From assembly GCA_001556125.1 (NCBI GenBank), contig LSIG01000087.1, positions 1 to 10,807 on the forward strand: DNA of 10,807 nucleotides, in the 5' to 3' direction. Below are positions 1-7,437 of the stretch, in pieces. The position numbers and the translations under genes are program-made. Within the stretch, counting starts at the first letter, position 1, and each line of letters opens with the position of its first letter. The notes beneath the pieces are model-generated. The model searched no databases, had not been told where the DNA came from, and saw only the letters and a list, made by a program, of their open reading frames with translations. This stretch comes from Rhizobiales bacterium CCH10-E5. Lineage in GTDB: Bacteria; Pseudomonadota; Alphaproteobacteria; Rhizobiales; Beijerinckiaceae.

Positions 1-322
1 CGCCACCTCCGCCACTGCCCCCTCCTCCGCCACCCCCGCCGACGTAGGCAGACAGCGTCAATCCGGTGAGGCGGACCACCAGTCTCTGACCACCAAGACG
101 GTCGGCGAACACGGCCTGCAGCTCGGCTGTCATCGTCGAACGGATCAACTCGGCCGTCGGGCCGAGACCAAGGGCCAGGAGGCGATCGACGTCCACCACA
201 ACGGAAGAGGGCGCACGTCCGGCGCCGCGCACGCGAGGGGCTGCACTCGAGACCGCAGGAACGAATGCGCTCACGGCGGCCGACGAGGCAGCGAGGAACG
301 AGCGGCGTGAGATCCGAGTCAT
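1..322 (-). CDS. Tat-exported Gly-rich protein of unknown function (3' end outside window)
   Basis: This is the 5' part of a gene that runs off the left edge; about 107 codons are visible with no stop. The N-terminus reads MTRISRRSFLAASSAAV, with a twin-arginine SRRSFLA motif, a hydrophobic Ala/Ser stretch and a likely cleavage site near residue 27, so export by the Tat system is likely. A short conserved-looking region follows (about residues 41-95, with VVVDVDRLLALGLGP and RLVVRLTGLTLSAYV), and then a run of at least 12 residues that is almost all Gly. I do not recognise the family. The start at 322 is preferred over an in-frame ATG at 328 because AGGAG lies 6 nt before 322 but directly abuts 328. 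The gene begins only 14 bp after the tolC-type stop, so it is probably the last visible cistron of the efflux operon. The Gly run could be a linker to further C-terminal sequence or a low-complexity tail. Confidence 0.75.
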   Translation of the reverse strand, partial: MTRISRRSFLAASSAAVSAFVPAVSSAAPRVRGAGRAPSSVVVDVDRLLALGLGPTAELIRSTMTAELQAVFADRLGGQRLVVRLTGLTLSAYVGGGGGGGGSGGGG

Positions 323-336
323 GGTCATCTCCTGTG

Positions 337-1827
337 TCATCGACCATCGGGCGTGCGCAGCCCAATCCAGAGATCCTTGACCTGGTCGAAGTGGCGCTTT
401 GCGTCGTAGCTGGGGGCCCTGAGCGCGAGAACGCGGGCTGAGAGCCGGCCGACCGCGGACAGCACGCTGTAGGATGCGACGACCCTGTCGCGTTGGGCCG
501 TGACGAGGTTCACTCGCGCGTTGAGCAGCTCCTGCTGCGCGTTGAGGACCTCGAGGGTCGTGCGTTGTCCGACGCGCGCCTCTTCGCGCACGCCGGTGAG
601 CGCGATCTCGCTCGCTTGGATTTGCGTCTGGGCCGCGGTGATCTGGGCCTTGGTGGCTTCGAGCTGTCCCCAAGCAGACAGCACGGCGGCGCGGACCTGA
701 TCACGGGTGACCTCGACCTCGATGCGGCGCTGGCCGGCCGTTTCCTTGGCCTGGCGCGTGCGGGCATAAACCTCGCCGCCCTCATAGATCGGGACCGTCA
801 GGCGCACCACGGCAGTGGCGGCGGTCCGAGCGTCGCCGCGTGTTTCGACGTCGGAGCGGCGCGAGAGTCCGGCGCTGAGGCCGAGCGAGGGATAGAGTTC
901 ACCTTCGACGACCTTGACCTCGAGCTCGGCCGCATCGACGCCGTGCAGGGACGCTTTGATCGCCGGGTGCTCCGCGAGCGCCGGGAGACTGCGGGGAAGC
1001 CAGCGATCGGCGGGCGGCCCTGGGGCCAGCGTCTTCGGATCGACGCCGATCACCTGACGGTAGCGCGCAATGCTGGCGCGCAGGTTGGCTTCGGCGAGGC
1101 TGACCTGCGACCGGCTTCCGGCGAGTCGCGCCTCCGCTTGCGACACGTCCGTGCGCGTGACCTGGCCCGCCTCGTAGCGCTCGCGCGTCTGGCTGAGCTG
1201 CTCGTTCAGGAGCTCGACGTTGTTGCGTTGCAGATCCAGAATCGCCGTGTCGCGCAACACGTTCATGTACGCGGAGACCGCATCGAAGAGCAGGTTCTGC
1301 TCCGTGTTGCGCAGCGCCTCGCGGGCGCCGAAGACTTGCGACTCGGCCGTGCGCACATTGTTGCGCGTCCGAAAGCCGTCGAAGAGCGTCTGGTTGAGAG
1401 TGATCCCCGCCCCGCGCGGAAACAGAGAGCCGGATTGGCCGCTGGCCCCTTCCATGCCGCCCGGTGTCGAACTGCGCATCGCCGCGACACCTGCGTCGGC
1501 CTCGGCGGAAATGCGCGGCCGATAGCCAGAGAGCGCCCGCGGCACGTTCTCGTCCACAGCCCGCAAGCTCGCCCGCTCGGCGTTAAGCTGGGGGTTTGCC
1601 CCATAAGCCCGCGCCAGCGCACCCGGCAGGGTCTCGGCGGCCGCTCCATACACGCCAAACGCGACGGCGACGCTTGCAAGCACGCCGGTCAGGAGGAGCT
1701 CGATGGTCCGTCGCGCGTGGCGATCACGTCCTTGGCACGGGGTACTGTTTCGCCGGTTACTGCCCCACGGGCATGGGGCCGTGACGCGTTCGAACGAGAT
1801 GCCCAGCGATGGGACGGCGTGAGCCAT
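337..1827 (-). CDS. TolC-family outer-membrane efflux channel
   Basis: This is an outer-membrane channel that should complete the CzcBA pump. Taken from the ATG at 1827 it is 496 aa: a hydrophobic export signal (about residues 42-64, ending YGAAA), then two TolC repeats. Repeat 1 has ALARAYGANPQLNAERA, VPRALSGYRPRI, LNQTLFDGFRTRNNV and the long helix RERYEAGQVTRTDVSQAEARL (about 217-237). Repeat 2 has YPSLGLSAG, VPIYEGGEVYARTRQA (about 345-360) and REEARVGQRTTLEVLNAQQEL (about 414-434). The YRP...DAG and RTDVSQAEARL wording matches the type I secretion TolC subgroup better than CzcC, which is unusual next to CzcBA. The start is uncertain: the 1827 ATG leaves about 40 residues before the hydrophobic segment and has no clear ribosome site, and an in-frame TTG at 1905 is also possible. 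The family call is firm. Confidence 0.9.
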   Translation of the reverse strand: MAHAVPSLGISFERVTAPCPWGSNRRNSTPCQGRDRHARRTIELLLTGVLASVAVAFGVYGAAAETLPGALARAYGANPQLNAERASLRAVDENVPRALSGYRPRISAEADAGVAAMRSSTPGGMEGASGQSGSLFPRGAGITLNQTLFDGFRTRNNVRTAESQVFGAREALRNTEQNLLFDAVSAYMNVLRDTAILDLQRNNVELLNEQLSQTRERYEAGQVTRTDVSQAEARLAGSRSQVSLAEANLRASIARYRQVIGVDPKTLAPGPPADRWLPRSLPALAEHPAIKASLHGVDAAELEVKVVEGELYPSLGLSAGLSRRSDVETRGDARTAATAVVRLTVPIYEGGEVYARTRQAKETAGQRRIEVEVTRDQVRAAVLSAWGQLEATKAQITAAQTQIQASEIALTGVREEARVGQRTTLEVLNAQQELLNARVNLVTAQRDRVVASYSVLSAVGRLSARVLALRAPSYDAKRHFDQVKDLWIGLRTPDGR

Positions 1828-2081
1828 CAGCGTGAACCGTCGCGCAAAGCGGGCTTCTGCCCCGTTTGGTTGTTCGGTGCAGCCTCCCCTCCTGGCTCCA
1901 CGCAATGCGGCCGCTCATCCTCGAGCGGGTTTCTCGGCCGGGAGGTGGTCGCCGCAACACCTGGCAGCCGCAACACGCGCAAAGGGTCATGCGGTCCGGC
2001 AATGCAGTCCGCCTGCCGAGGCGGGCTGCCGACCGGCAGAACGAGATGCGAGGCGATCAGGATGACGGAAGGTAAAATCAT
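1827..2081 (-). CDS. Possible small exported protein, 84 codons
   Basis: This ORF occupies the roughly 310-bp space between the two-cysteine protein gene and the tolC-type gene. It starts with ATG at 2081 and its TGA overlaps the ATG of the channel gene as TGATG, an arrangement common in translationally coupled genes. The N-terminus MILPSVILIASHLVLPVG is hydrophobic and could be a signal or membrane segment, but it lacks the usual basic start. The rest is Pro/Arg-rich with two cysteines (in QADCIAG and RPHCVEP) and I do not recognise it. There is no clear ribosome-binding site. Other frames are also open here, including an 81-codon one at 1757-2002 with CACCGC, so this may be a chance ORF, or the space may simply be leader sequence. 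Confidence 0.3.
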   Translation of the reverse strand: MILPSVILIASHLVLPVGSPPRQADCIAGPHDPLRVLRLPGVAATTSRPRNPLEDERPHCVEPGGEAAPNNQTGQKPALRDGSR

Positions 2082-2113
2082 GGACTTGCTTGCGTCGTCG
2101 GCTGAGAAGGGGT

Positions 2114-2147
2114 CGCCTGGAGAGATCCCGGATCGTTCACCCAGGCG
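2114..2147 (-). other. Nested inverted repeat at the end of the two-cysteine protein gene
   Basis: CGCCTGG at 2114-2120 and CCAGGCG at 2141-2147 are perfect 7-bp complementary arms. Between them lies a second dyad, GATCC-G-GGATC. The structure covers the stop codon at 2137-2139. No T-rich tract follows on the minus strand, so it is not a standard intrinsic terminator. It could be an mRNA-stabilising 3' stem or a chance match. Confidence 0.3.
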
Positions 2148-2532
2148 GAGCGCGAAGGGTGCGGTAGAGTTCGTTCACCCCGTCGCTGAAATCCTCCCCC
2201 GCATTCTTCGAACAAAAGGTGCGCAGAAACTCCGCCTGCTTCAGCAAAGGGAACGCCGGGGGCGTAAGGTCGAGTCCTTCGTCCTTGCCCGCAGGCGCCC
2301 GGATCAGAAGCCCGTTCATGTAGCTCTGCGCCCAGGCGAAGAAGTTCTTCTCGACATCAGGGCGACCGGCGATCTCGCGAAGAAAAACCTGGCAGCTCGC
2401 GGCGCCGATGCCGACGATCTTCACTGATTGGGCCTGGGCTTGTCCGGCCATGAGACCTGCGATTGTTGCGAGAACCGCGGGCAACGCGGATCTGGCCTGG
2501 AGCGCGCTGCCGCGGAGGGTTGGTGTCGGCAT
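2137..2532 (-). CDS. Small exported protein with two conserved-looking cysteines, Rap1a/HdeA-like size
   Basis: The protein is 131 aa. Start 2532 is chosen because AGGAG lies 6 nt upstream; the longer reading frame would run into the end of czcA. Residues 14-34 (ARSALPAVLATIAGLMAGQAQ) form a signal peptide with probable cleavage at AQA/Q. The mature part has Cys47 (GAASCQVFLREI), a central AWAQSYMNGLL, and Cys107 (EFLRTFCSKN) followed by FSDGVNELYRTLR. A small helical secreted domain with one likely disulfide and the FC...AV.ELY ending recalls the Rap1a/Tai immunity and HdeA-like fold group, but this is pattern memory and not a proven match. It lies 46 bp after the czcA stop, so it is probably co-transcribed and periplasmic. 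A role in metal binding or folding protection is only an inference. Confidence 0.85.
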   Translation of the reverse strand: MPTPTLRGSALQARSALPAVLATIAGLMAGQAQAQSVKIVGIGAASCQVFLREIAGRPDVEKNFFAWAQSYMNGLLIRAPAGKDEGLDLTPPAFPLLKQAEFLRTFCSKNAGEDFSDGVNELYRTLRAPPG

Positions 2533-2578
2533 CGATTTCTCCTGAGCTCTGTCGGACCGCCGCATTCCCGTTGCCCCT

Positions 2579-5500
2579 TCATTCAGCCGCTTGCCTAGCT
2601 GGCACATGTTCTTCCGTGTCTGGCGTGTCCGGCAGCTCCGGCTCGTGATGAGAGTCGACGCACGCCCGCGCCTTGTGTCCGGAGAAGCGGGCATACAGCG
2701 CTGGCAGCACCACGAGGGTCAGGATGGTCGCGCTGATCAGGCCGCCGATGACCACGGTCGCCAACGGTTTCTGGACCTCGGCTCCCGTTCCGGTGGCGAG
2801 TGCCATGGGCACGAAGCCGAGCGAGGCGACGAGCGCCGTCATGGCGACCGGGCGCAGGCGCACCAGCGCCCCCTCATAGATCGCCTCGAGCTTCGGCACG
2901 TCGTCATCCATGAGCTGCTTGATGAAAGTCAGCATGACGAGACCGTTCAGCACCGCGACGCCCGACAACGCGATGAAGCCCACCGCGGCGGAGACCGAGA
3001 ACGGCATGTCGCGCAGCCACAGGGCGAAGATCCCGCCCGTCAGCGCCAGCGGCACGGCGCTGAACACCAGGAGTGCGTCGCGTGCTGACCCGAGTGCGCT
3101 GAACAGAAGCAGGAAGATCAGGACGAAGCACGCCGGCACCACGATCATGAGCCGCTGGCGTGCGGCCGCCAGGTTCTCGAACTGGCCGCCCCAGGTGATG
3201 TAGTAGCCGGCGGGCAGCTGGACCTCTTGGGCGATCCTCGCTTGCGCCTCGTTGACGAGCGAAGCGATGTCGCGTCCGCGCACGTTGGCAGTGACGACGA
3301 CGCGCCGCTTGCCGTTCTCGCGGCTGATCTGGTTGGGTCCTTCCGCGATCTCGATGCTGGCCACCTCCCGCAGAGGAATGGTCGCCCCAGTGGCTCCTTG
3401 GCCGGCAGCCGCCGGAAGAGGCACCGGCAGATTCAAGAGCGCGTCGACATCGGCGCGGATGCCGTCCGGCAGACGCACGACGATGTCGAAACGCCGGTCG
3501 CCCTCGAACACGAGGCCGGCCTCTCGTCCCCCGATCGCCGTGCCGATCACGTCCTGAACGGCCGTGAGGCTCAAGCCGCGGCGCTCGATCTCGTCGCGGT
3601 CGATCTTGATCTCCTGGAACGGAAGGCCTGTCGCCTGCTCGACCGAGACGTCAGCCGCGCCCTCAAGCCCGCGCAGGATGTTGGCGATCTGGTTGGCGGC
3701 CGCGAGCATCGGCTCGAACTCCTCGCCGAAGACCTTGACGGCGAGATCGCCACGGGTGCCCGCAAGCAGCTCGTTGAAGCGCATCTGGATCGGCTGCGTG
3801 AAGGACAGGTTGTTGCCGGGAAGCCTGCCGACCGCCGCCTCCATGTCCTTGATCAGCTGCTCCTTCGAAAGGTTGGGGTCGGGCCATTCCTCCTGCGGCT
3901 TGAGGATGATAAAGGTGTCGGACGCGTTCGGCGGCATCGGGTCGGCTGCGACCTCCGCCGTGCCCGTCTTCGAGAACACGAACGCGACCTGCGGAAAGCG
4001 GCTGATCGCCTTCTCGACCGCGAACTGCATCTCCTGCGACTGGGACAGCGATGTCGACGGGATGCGCAGCGCCTGCATGGCGATGTTCTTCTCATCGAGG
4101 GTCGGGATAAACTCCTGGCCGAGCCGGGTGAACAAGCCCGCGCTGGCGGCGAAGAGGAGAACGGCCCCGAGGATGAACGACACCGGGAACCGGATGGCTC
4201 GTCGCAGCACCGGCCGGTACACGGCCTTGAGGCCGCGCACGAAGAAGTTCTCCTTCTCCTGCACGCGTCCGGTGATCACGATGGCGATCATCGCCGGCAC
4301 GAAGGTCAGCGAGAGCACGAAGGCGGCGACGAGCGCGATGATGACGGTGAGCGCCATTGGCTCGAACATCTTGCCCTCGACGCCCGTGAAGGTCAGGAGC
4401 GGTGCATAAACGAGGATGATGATGGCCTGCCCGTAGACCGATGGGCCAATCATCTCCTCGGCCGACTCGCGCACGGTCGTCAGGCGCTCGCCTAAGCTCA
4501 GCTTCCGGCCGAACTCGTGCTGCCGTTCGGCCAAGTGCCTCAGGCTGTTCTCGGCGATGATGACCGCGCCGTCGACGATGAGACCGAAGTCGAGCGCGCC
4601 GAGGCTCATCAGGTTGGCGCTGATCCTACCCTGCACCATCCCGGTCATAGTGAGGAGCATCGCGATCGGGATCACAAGCGCCGTGATGAGCGCCGCTCGG
4701 AAGTTGCCGAGGAGCAGGAACAGCACCAGGATGACGAGCCCGGCGCCCTCGGCCAGGTTTTTGCTCACCGTCTTTACGGTGGCGTTGACCAGGAGCGTGC
4801 GGTTCAGGACGGTCTTGGCGATGATGCCCGGCGGCAGCGACTTGTTGATCGTCTGCATCTTGGCGTCGACGGCCGCCGCGACCGTGCGGCTGTTGCCGCC
4901 GATCAGCATCAGCGCGGTGCCGACCACCACCTCCTGGCCATTCTCGCTCGCGCTGCCGGTCCGGAGCTCCTTTCCGATAGTGACCTCGGCGACGTCCCTC
5001 ACCCGGATCGGCACGCCTTCCCGGGTCGCGACGACGATGCCGCCGATCTCGCTCATCCGCTCGACGCGCCCGCCCGAGCGCACGACGAAGCCCTCGCCGT
5101 TGCGCTCGACATAGCCTGCACCGCGGCTGACGTTGTTGGCCTCGATGGCTGTGGCGATCTCGCCAAATGACAGCCCGTAGCCGATCAGCTTCGCCGGGTC
5201 GGGCTGGACGTGGTACTGCTTCTCGTAGCCGCCGATCGAGTCGACGCCCGCGACCCCCGGAACGCTCTTCAGCTGAGGCCGGATGATCCAGTCCTGGACC
5301 GTGCGCAGATAGGCGGCGCGCTGGAAGTCGTCGGTGAGACGCTGGCCCTCGGGGGTGAGGTACGTGCCATCGCTCTGCCAGCCGGGCTTGCCGTCCTGGA
5401 TAGGTGCGGGCGGGCGCTCAGCACCGGCGCCATTCGCCCCGTGAGCTCCGCCCTTAGCGGGCGCCGTGCTGGCCTCAGTACCCTTCCCTGCGCCCTCTCC

Positions 5501-5956
5501 GACCCCTGCCGGTAGCACATACTCGACCGTGTACATGTAGATCTCGCCGAGACCGGTGGAAATCGGGCCCATCCGGGGCTCGGCGCCGGGCGGCAGGCTG
5601 CTCTTGGCGTCGGTCAGGCGCTCGTTGACCTGCTGACGGGCGAAATAGATGTCGGTCTTTTCGCTAAAGACGGCGGTCACCTGCGAGAAGCCGTTTCGCG
5701 ACAGCGAGCGCGTGTACTCGAGCCCGGCAATTCCGGCGAGCGTCGTCTCGATCGGGAACGTGACCTGCTTCTCGATATCGTAGGGGGAGAGAGCCGTCGC
5801 TGTCGTGTTGATCTGGACCTGGTTGTTGGTGATGTCCGGAACGGCGTCGATCGGCAGCTTGGTCAGCGAGTAGACGCCGAAGGCGGCCGCGAGCAAGGTG
5901 ACGAGCACCACGACCCAGCGGTGATGAACCGAGAAAGCAAGGATGCGGGCAATCAT
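2579..5956 (-). CDS. czcA: CzcA-type heavy-metal efflux RND pump, inner-membrane subunit
   Basis: This is a proton-driven exporter of divalent metal ions and the core of the CzcCBA-type complex. The protein is 1125 aa from ATG 5956, which encodes MIARILAFSVHHRW, the usual RND N-terminus. TM1 is at about 14-30 and the first porter domain follows with PDITNNQVQI (40-49). TM4 carries LGALDFGLIVDGAVIIAEN, placing Asp456, Asp462 and Glu469 at the spacing of C. metallidurans CzcA Asp402/Asp408/Glu415. This signature marks the Co/Zn/Cd/Ni group and not the Cu/Ag CusA group. The second half has EFIPTLDEKNIAMQALRIP (615-633) and ends with the last TM and LPALYARF. Residues 150-190 are an extra Gly/Ala-rich stretch in the periplasmic part. 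The gene starts 11 bp after czcB; in-frame sequence upstream of 5956 lies inside czcB and is rejected. The C-terminal 30 residues are acidic and His-containing. Confidence 0.96.
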   Translation of the reverse strand: MIARILAFSVHHRWVVVLVTLLAAAFGVYSLTKLPIDAVPDITNNQVQINTTATALSPYDIEKQVTFPIETTLAGIAGLEYTRSLSRNGFSQVTAVFSEKTDIYFARQQVNERLTDAKSSLPPGAEPRMGPISTGLGEIYMYTVEYVLPAGVGEGAGKGTEASTAPAKGGAHGANGAGAERPPAPIQDGKPGWQSDGTYLTPEGQRLTDDFQRAAYLRTVQDWIIRPQLKSVPGVAGVDSIGGYEKQYHVQPDPAKLIGYGLSFGEIATAIEANNVSRGAGYVERNGEGFVVRSGGRVERMSEIGGIVVATREGVPIRVRDVAEVTIGKELRTGSASENGQEVVVGTALMLIGGNSRTVAAAVDAKMQTINKSLPPGIIAKTVLNRTLLVNATVKTVSKNLAEGAGLVILVLFLLLGNFRAALITALVIPIAMLLTMTGMVQGRISANLMSLGALDFGLIVDGAVIIAENSLRHLAERQHEFGRKLSLGERLTTVRESAEEMIGPSVYGQAIIILVYAPLLTFTGVEGKMFEPMALTVIIALVAAFVLSLTFVPAMIAIVITGRVQEKENFFVRGLKAVYRPVLRRAIRFPVSFILGAVLLFAASAGLFTRLGQEFIPTLDEKNIAMQALRIPSTSLSQSQEMQFAVEKAISRFPQVAFVFSKTGTAEVAADPMPPNASDTFIILKPQEEWPDPNLSKEQLIKDMEAAVGRLPGNNLSFTQPIQMRFNELLAGTRGDLAVKVFGEEFEPMLAAANQIANILRGLEGAADVSVEQATGLPFQEIKIDRDEIERRGLSLTAVQDVIGTAIGGREAGLVFEGDRRFDIVVRLPDGIRADVDALLNLPVPLPAAAGQGATGATIPLREVASIEIAEGPNQISRENGKRRVVVTANVRGRDIASLVNEAQARIAQEVQLPAGYYITWGGQFENLAAARQRLMIVVPACFVLIFLLLFSALGSARDALLVFSAVPLALTGGIFALWLRDMPFSVSAAVGFIALSGVAVLNGLVMLTFIKQLMDDDVPKLEAIYEGALVRLRPVAMTALVASLGFVPMALATGTGAEVQKPLATVVIGGLISATILTLVVLPALYARFSGHKARACVDSHHEPELPDTPDTEEHVPARQAAE

Positions 5957-5967
5957 GAGACTTGGCC

Positions 5968-7281
5968 TTAGTGGGCGTGGGAGGCTTCGGACTTGCCGAG
6001 CTCGGCTTTGAGCGTGAAGGTGTTGGCGACCGCGATTTCCTCGCCGGGATCGAGCCCGAACACGATCTCGGTCGACTGCCCATCTGTGCGGCCGAGCACG
6101 ACCTCGCGCTTCTCGAACCCCTCCGGTGTGCGCACGAACACGACCTGGTCCTTGCCGACGGTCTGGAGCGCGGTCTTCGGCACGACGAGGGGAGCCTTCT
6201 GCTCCTCGACGACGATCCCGGCGGTCACGAAAGCGCCCGGCTGCCACACGCCGCTCTTGTTGGAGATCTGAGCCACGACGCGGGCGGAGCGTGTCTCCGG
6301 ATTGAGCATCGGGCTCTTGAAAACGATCTTGCCGTCAGCCCGCTCGTTCATGCCGCCCGCCGTAACCTGGACCGCTTGGCCCTCCTTCACTAAGGGCAGG
6401 TCGCGTGGAGACACGGCGAGATCGACCCAAACTTGCGACAGGTCGGCGATCCCATAGAGTTCCTTGGGCTGGCCCTCGCCGCCGACAGCCGCCCCGAGAT
6501 TGACGAGGCGCTCGACGATGCGGCCGGCAAGCGGCGCGCGGAGCTCGTAGCGCTGCAGGGCGGTCGACTGGCGTGACAGGCCGGCGATCTCCTTGTCGGG
6601 TACGCTCAGAGCCGTGAGCTTCTGGCGGGCGAGGTCGAAGCGCAGCTGCGCTTCCGAGAAGGTGGTGCGGGCGCGCAGGAACTGCTGCTCGGCGGTGATG
6701 TTCTTCTGGAACAGCATCTGCTCGCGCTCAAAGAGCGTCTTCTGCAGGTCGAAGTTGACCTGAGCGCCGAGGTACTCGCTCTTGGCGTCGGCTACTTCGC
6801 GGCTGTCCAGGACGGCGACGACCTCGCCCTTCGCGACGCTATCACCGAGCTGCTTGTTGAGGTCTGCTACGGTTCCAACCACCTTCGCCGCAACGCGCGC
6901 GATCCGGTCCGCCGCGGGAACGACCGTGCCCGGAACGGTCAGGCGCCGCGCGAGCGTGCCGTCGGAGGCTTTGGCCGTCTCGATCTTGGCCGCGGCGATC
7001 TGATCGGCGGCGAGCTTGAGCACGCCCTCCTTGCCCTCTTCCTTCTCAGCACCCCCGGCTCCATGGCCATGACCATCGTCCTTGCCGCCGCCATGGGCCT
7101 CCTTGCCCTCGGCCTGCTTCGGGGGGGCCTTCGGGGGCTCCTGGGCGCTGAGTTGAGCAAGCCCCGGCAGAGGCACGGCGCCTATGACGGTTCGGGCGGT
7201 CCGCGAGACCTCCGGAACGATGCTCGCGACGGCAACGCCGACGACGAGCGCGACGATGATGAAGAGAAAGCGCAGGAACAT
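5968..7281 (-). CDS. czcB: CzcB-type periplasmic adaptor (membrane fusion protein)
   Basis: This adaptor links the CzcA pump to the outer-membrane channel. Start 7281 encodes MFLRFLFIIVALVVGVAVAS, a single hydrophobic segment, and has GGAGG 7 nt upstream; the longer frame upstream has no such support. The protein is 437 aa. After the membrane anchor comes a linker rich in Pro, Lys, Gly and His (about 48-86, including HGGG and DDGHGHGAGG) that looks able to bind metal. The lipoyl/barrel-sandwich halves are at about 127-160 and 244-266 (YELRAPLAGRIVERLVNLGA), separated by an alpha-hairpin (about 163-225). The beta-barrel (YGIADLSQVWVDLAVSPRD, from 276) and the membrane-proximal domain (to about 425) follow. 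The C-terminus ends SHAH. It precedes czcA by 11 bp in the same operon. The His-rich linker fits CzcB-type Zn/Co/Cd adaptors. Confidence 0.95.
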   Translation of the reverse strand: MFLRFLFIIVALVVGVAVASIVPEVSRTARTVIGAVPLPGLAQLSAQEPPKAPPKQAEGKEAHGGGKDDGHGHGAGGAEKEEGKEGVLKLAADQIAAAKIETAKASDGTLARRLTVPGTVVPAADRIARVAAKVVGTVADLNKQLGDSVAKGEVVAVLDSREVADAKSEYLGAQVNFDLQKTLFEREQMLFQKNITAEQQFLRARTTFSEAQLRFDLARQKLTALSVPDKEIAGLSRQSTALQRYELRAPLAGRIVERLVNLGAAVGGEGQPKELYGIADLSQVWVDLAVSPRDLPLVKEGQAVQVTAGGMNERADGKIVFKSPMLNPETRSARVVAQISNKSGVWQPGAFVTAGIVVEEQKAPLVVPKTALQTVGKDQVVFVRTPEGFEKREVVLGRTDGQSTEIVFGLDPGEEIAVANTFTLKAELGKSEASHAH

Positions 7282-7390
7282 ACCACCACCTCCGACAGGT
7301 GCTCGCGGAGCGAACCGGTCGAGGCCTTGCCTGCTGTGCAGGCGCGGCCCAATGCTCAACCGCCCAAGCCCATTAAGACGAGCTTGGGAT

Positions 7391-7430
7391 GAGGCCTGAG
7401 GCGGCTCGTGTCCGAGCCGCGTCAGACCTC
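7391..7430 (-). terminator. Strong hairpin between the HAHCACH protein gene and czcB
   Basis: GAGGCCTGAGGCGGCTCG and CGAGCCGCGTCAGACCTC (plus-strand reading) form an 18-bp stem with 16 pairs and a 4-nt TGTC loop. It starts 7 nt after the stop at 7438 and lies about 110 nt before the czcB start. No T-tract follows on the minus strand, so it is not a textbook intrinsic terminator. It could be a Rho-type or partial terminator, an attenuator, or a processing and stability stem that sets the ratio of upstream gene to czcBA mRNA. Confidence 0.55.
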
Positions 7431-7437
7431 AGGGCGG

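Noticed and set aside
1..40. GCC/ACC-rich repeat at the left edge
   Set aside because: It encodes the poly-Gly run of the Tat-exported protein.
493..2427. 644-codon plus-strand open frame
   Set aside because: It is antisense to the TolC-type gene and the two-cysteine gene, has no recognisable domain, and is Arg/Leu/Gly-rich as expected for a shadow frame in GC-rich DNA.
3227..4495. 422-codon plus-strand open frame
   Set aside because: It lies wholly antisense to czcA. The Arg/Asp/His-rich composition and absence of motifs mark it as a shadow.
4517..5170. 217-codon plus-strand open frame
   Set aside because: Antisense to czcA, with shadow composition and no domain signature.
5957..6247. N-terminal extension of CzcA
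   Set aside because: The extra residues are Arg/Gly-rich, overlap czcB in another frame, and the ATG at 5956 gives the canonical RND N-terminus.
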